From positions 1 to 34,945 of the forward strand of contig JAQVCX010000025.1 of the NCBI GenBank assembly GCA_028689545.1: a DNA stretch of 34,945 nucleotides. Direction: 5' to 3'. This document shows positions 30,891 to 34,945 of this stretch, one piece after another. The notes beneath the pieces are model-generated. The model ran no database searches. It was not told the origin of the DNA and worked only from the letters and a program-made list of their open reading frames with translations. Within the stretch, counting starts at the first letter, position 1; the number at the start of each line of letters is the position of its first letter. Source of the DNA: Parabacteroides sp. Its GTDB lineage: Bacteria; Bacteroidota; Bacteroidia; Bacteroidales; Tannerellaceae. The position numbers and the translations under genes were made by a program.

Positions 30891-31784
30891 TCAGCACTTA
30901 ATGCTCAACTGCCGCAGCACCTCACGGATCTTCTCGTACGTGACGATACGTGTGGGGACCAGAGGCAGACGAAGCTTGTTCTCGATAAAGCCCATCATAT
31001 TCAACATACTCTTCGCCCCGGCGGGATTCCCGTCCACGAACAACAGGCTGAACAGCTCCGTGAAGCTATGATGAATCGTACGTGCGCTATCATAATCGCC
31101 CGCCAAGGCCAGACGTACCATACGGCTGAACTCACGGGGGAAAGCGTTGCCGATCACGGAGATCACTCCCACCGCGCCTAATGTCATCAGCGGGAAAGTA
31201 ATACCGTCGTCGCCGGAGATCACGTTGAAACGGGCCGGTTTGTTCTTGATGATATCGTCCATCTGGGTGATATTGCCGGAAGCCTCTTTCACGGCGATCA
31301 CGTTATCGAACTCACGGGCGACGCGAAGCGTAGTCTCGGCCGTCATGTTCACGCCCGTACGCCCCGGTACGTTATAGAGTACGATCGGTAAATGAGTAGC
31401 GCTGGCGATCGCCTTATAGTGCTGGTAAATCCCTTCTTGGGAAGGTTTATTATAATAAGGTACGACCGAGAGGATAGCGTCGATACCCTCGAAATCATCT
31501 GTCTTCAATCTCTCGACAACAGACCGTGTGCAATTACCTCCCACGCCCAATACGATAGGGATACGGCCCCGTACACGAGTCACTACCAAGCTTATAATAT
31601 TTTTCTTTTCTTCTTCCGTAAGTGTAGGGGTTTCCGCTGTAGTACCCAGCACTACCAGATAATCCGTACCGTTCTGCACCTGATAATCCACCAGCTTGCC
31701 CAACGCCTCGTAGTCTACACTCTCATCTTCCTTGAATGGCGTGATCAACGCCACACCCATTCCTTTTAAATTAATGTCTGCCAT
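30891..31784 (-). CDS. dapA: 4-hydroxy-tetrahydrodipicolinate synthase
   Basis: This class I aldolase condenses aspartate semialdehyde with pyruvate in the lysine and diaminopimelate (cell-wall) pathway. It has 297 residues, the normal length. The motifs are LGTTAETPTL (about 46-55), YYNKPSQEGIYQHY (about 108-121), YNVPGRTGVNM (about 137-147) and the Schiff-base lysine in VIAVKEASGN near residue 166. Pyruvate-lyase relatives such as NanA are less likely given these motifs. It is the last gene of the minus-strand operon with ligA; the small upstream gene ends 52 nt before it. A separate promoter box (31818-31825) lies in that gap, so it may also be transcribed alone. Confidence 0.93.
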   Translation of the reverse strand: MADINLKGMGVALITPFKEDESVDYEALGKLVDYQVQNGTDYLVVLGTTAETPTLTEEEKKNIISLVVTRVRGRIPIVLGVGGNCTRSVVERLKTDDFEGIDAILSVVPYYNKPSQEGIYQHYKAIASATHLPIVLYNVPGRTGVNMTAETTLRVAREFDNVIAVKEASGNITQMDDIIKNKPARFNVISGDDGITFPLMTLGAVGVISVIGNAFPREFSRMVRLALAGDYDSARTIHHSFTELFSLLFVDGNPAGAKSMLNMMGFIENKLRLPLVPTRIVTYEKIREVLRQLSIKC

Positions 31785-31817
31785 GGGGAAAATATTCCTT
31801 TTTGTTATTTAGCACTG

Positions 31818-31825
31818 CAAAAATA
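31818..31825 (-). promoter_or_regulatory. Candidate -7 box for dapA
   Basis: TATTTTTG on the minus strand matches TAnnTTTG, 33 nt upstream of the dapA ATG, in the only sizeable gap within the operon. The -33 position reads GTG rather than TTG. Confidence 0.4.
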
Positions 31826-31836
31826 AGGAAATTATA

Positions 31837-32358
31837 TCATTTAGCACGGACGGAACGCAAATAAAATAATATCTGTCCGAATAAATACTGGATATCGTCC
31901 TTATCTGTTACAGTCAAACCTAGGTCGTACCATTCTTGGCCCGGGTATTTAATCCCGACCTTGAAGATGGATGGATGCCGTAGAGCGATGTATTGCAAGG
32001 CATAACAACCCGGGCGGGTGATATCGATCAAGATATCCGCCTTGAGGGCGGTCACCTTTTCCAAGACACTATCGGAAGGGAATCCCCACGCGTTGAGATC
32101 GCCCTTTGAACGCACCGGGATGTTGGAATCGCCGAAAGAGATATCCGCTCCGCCGGACGGCACGTATACGCAAGTCTTGATGTCCTTCCTCGCCTTGCGC
32201 AGAGGCTCCAAGGCTTTCATTACACCCTCGTGATCCTCCATATTATACAAGACCAAAAGCGAGCGTGCCTCATCCAATGAAAGAGACCGATGCGGACGGC
32301 CTCCGGCCTCCGACACTAAAGCCTGTATCTTCTTCTTGATAAAATAATTCGTGAACAT
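31837..32358 (-). CDS. Conserved Bacteroidetes protein of unknown function (DUF6913-like)
   Basis: A 173-residue cytoplasmic protein without signal peptide or membrane segments. The basic N-terminus MFTNYFIKKKIQALV is followed by an alternating alpha/beta body with SLDEARSLLVLYN, ADILIDITRPGCYALQYIALRHPSIFKVG and a C-terminal FGQILFYLR helix. From memory the pattern fits a small Bacteroidota family listed as DUF6913, with no known function. It starts 1 nt after the ligA stop, so it is certainly co-transcribed with ligA and probably with dapA. No catalytic motif is recognised. Confidence 0.7.
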   Translation of the reverse strand: MFTNYFIKKKIQALVSEAGGRPHRSLSLDEARSLLVLYNMEDHEGVMKALEPLRKARKDIKTCVYVPSGGADISFGDSNIPVRSKGDLNAWGFPSDSVLEKVTALKADILIDITRPGCYALQYIALRHPSIFKVGIKYPGQEWYDLGLTVTDKDDIQYLFGQILFYLRSVRAK

Positions 32359-32359
32359 T

Positions 32360-34945
<2,586 letters not shown>

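Overview
The window looks like chromosomal DNA of a Bacteroidales bacterium, most likely Parabacteroides. The supporting signs are Bacteroidetes-type promoter boxes (TAnnTTTG, twice with a TTG 18-19 nt upstream), weak or absent Shine-Dalgarno sites, a lipoprotein with an acidic export signal after its Cys, a PCMD-domain protein, a NrtR-like Nudix protein and an RND pump fused to its outer-membrane channel. No phage, integrase, transposase, rRNA or tRNA gene was seen.

Layout. At the left edge is a truncated Nudix-like regulator (minus). It is followed by a KtrAB/Trk-type K+ uptake pair (617-3136, plus), a long bidirectional hairpin, and a minus-strand pair: an uncharacterised protein and a LacX-type aldose epimerase (3226-4902). 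A repeat-rich gap of about 0.85 kb (4903-5747) precedes a two-gene redox module (DUF362 plus a NapH/NapG-like fusion, 5748-8291), then tgt and an LptF/LptG permease (8328-10556). Next come a surface lipoprotein and a PIN-PhoH ATPase (minus, 10702-13150). A gap follows that carries a lone CRISPR-type repeat. The plus-strand block 13696-18686 holds a MATE exporter, agmatine deiminase, N-carbamoylputrescine amidase, PabB and PabC: the last two steps of agmatine-to-putrescine conversion, and p-aminobenzoate (folate) synthesis. A PhoB/PhoR-type two-component pair (18804-21275) and an orphan TPR histidine kinase (21417-23495) follow. The minus-strand operon 30559-23485 encodes a heavy-metal RND pump fused to a TolC-like channel, its lipoprotein adaptor, and a LytS/LytTR two-component pair with 4-nt stop/start overlaps. 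The right end is a tightly packed minus-strand operon: PCMD protein (cut by the window), ligA, a small conserved protein and dapA.

The less ordinary material is mostly between genes. Two intergenic arrays (5400-5502 and about 30744-30868) have unrelated core sequences but the same architecture: 14-bp palindromes of the form AnnAC-N4-GTnnT, with starts 22, 22, 22 and 23 bp apart. The first array is flanked by 12-bp and 10-bp tandem repeats. Two copies of a 97-98 bp double-hairpin element (10592 and 16089) lie in opposite orientation. A single 32-bp type I-C-like CRISPR repeat sits alone at 13577. Two proteins carry internal export signals: a Tat motif inside the Fe-S fusion, and a signal peptide inside the RND-channel fusion.

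All family assignments come from reading the sequence and remembered family features; no database search was run.
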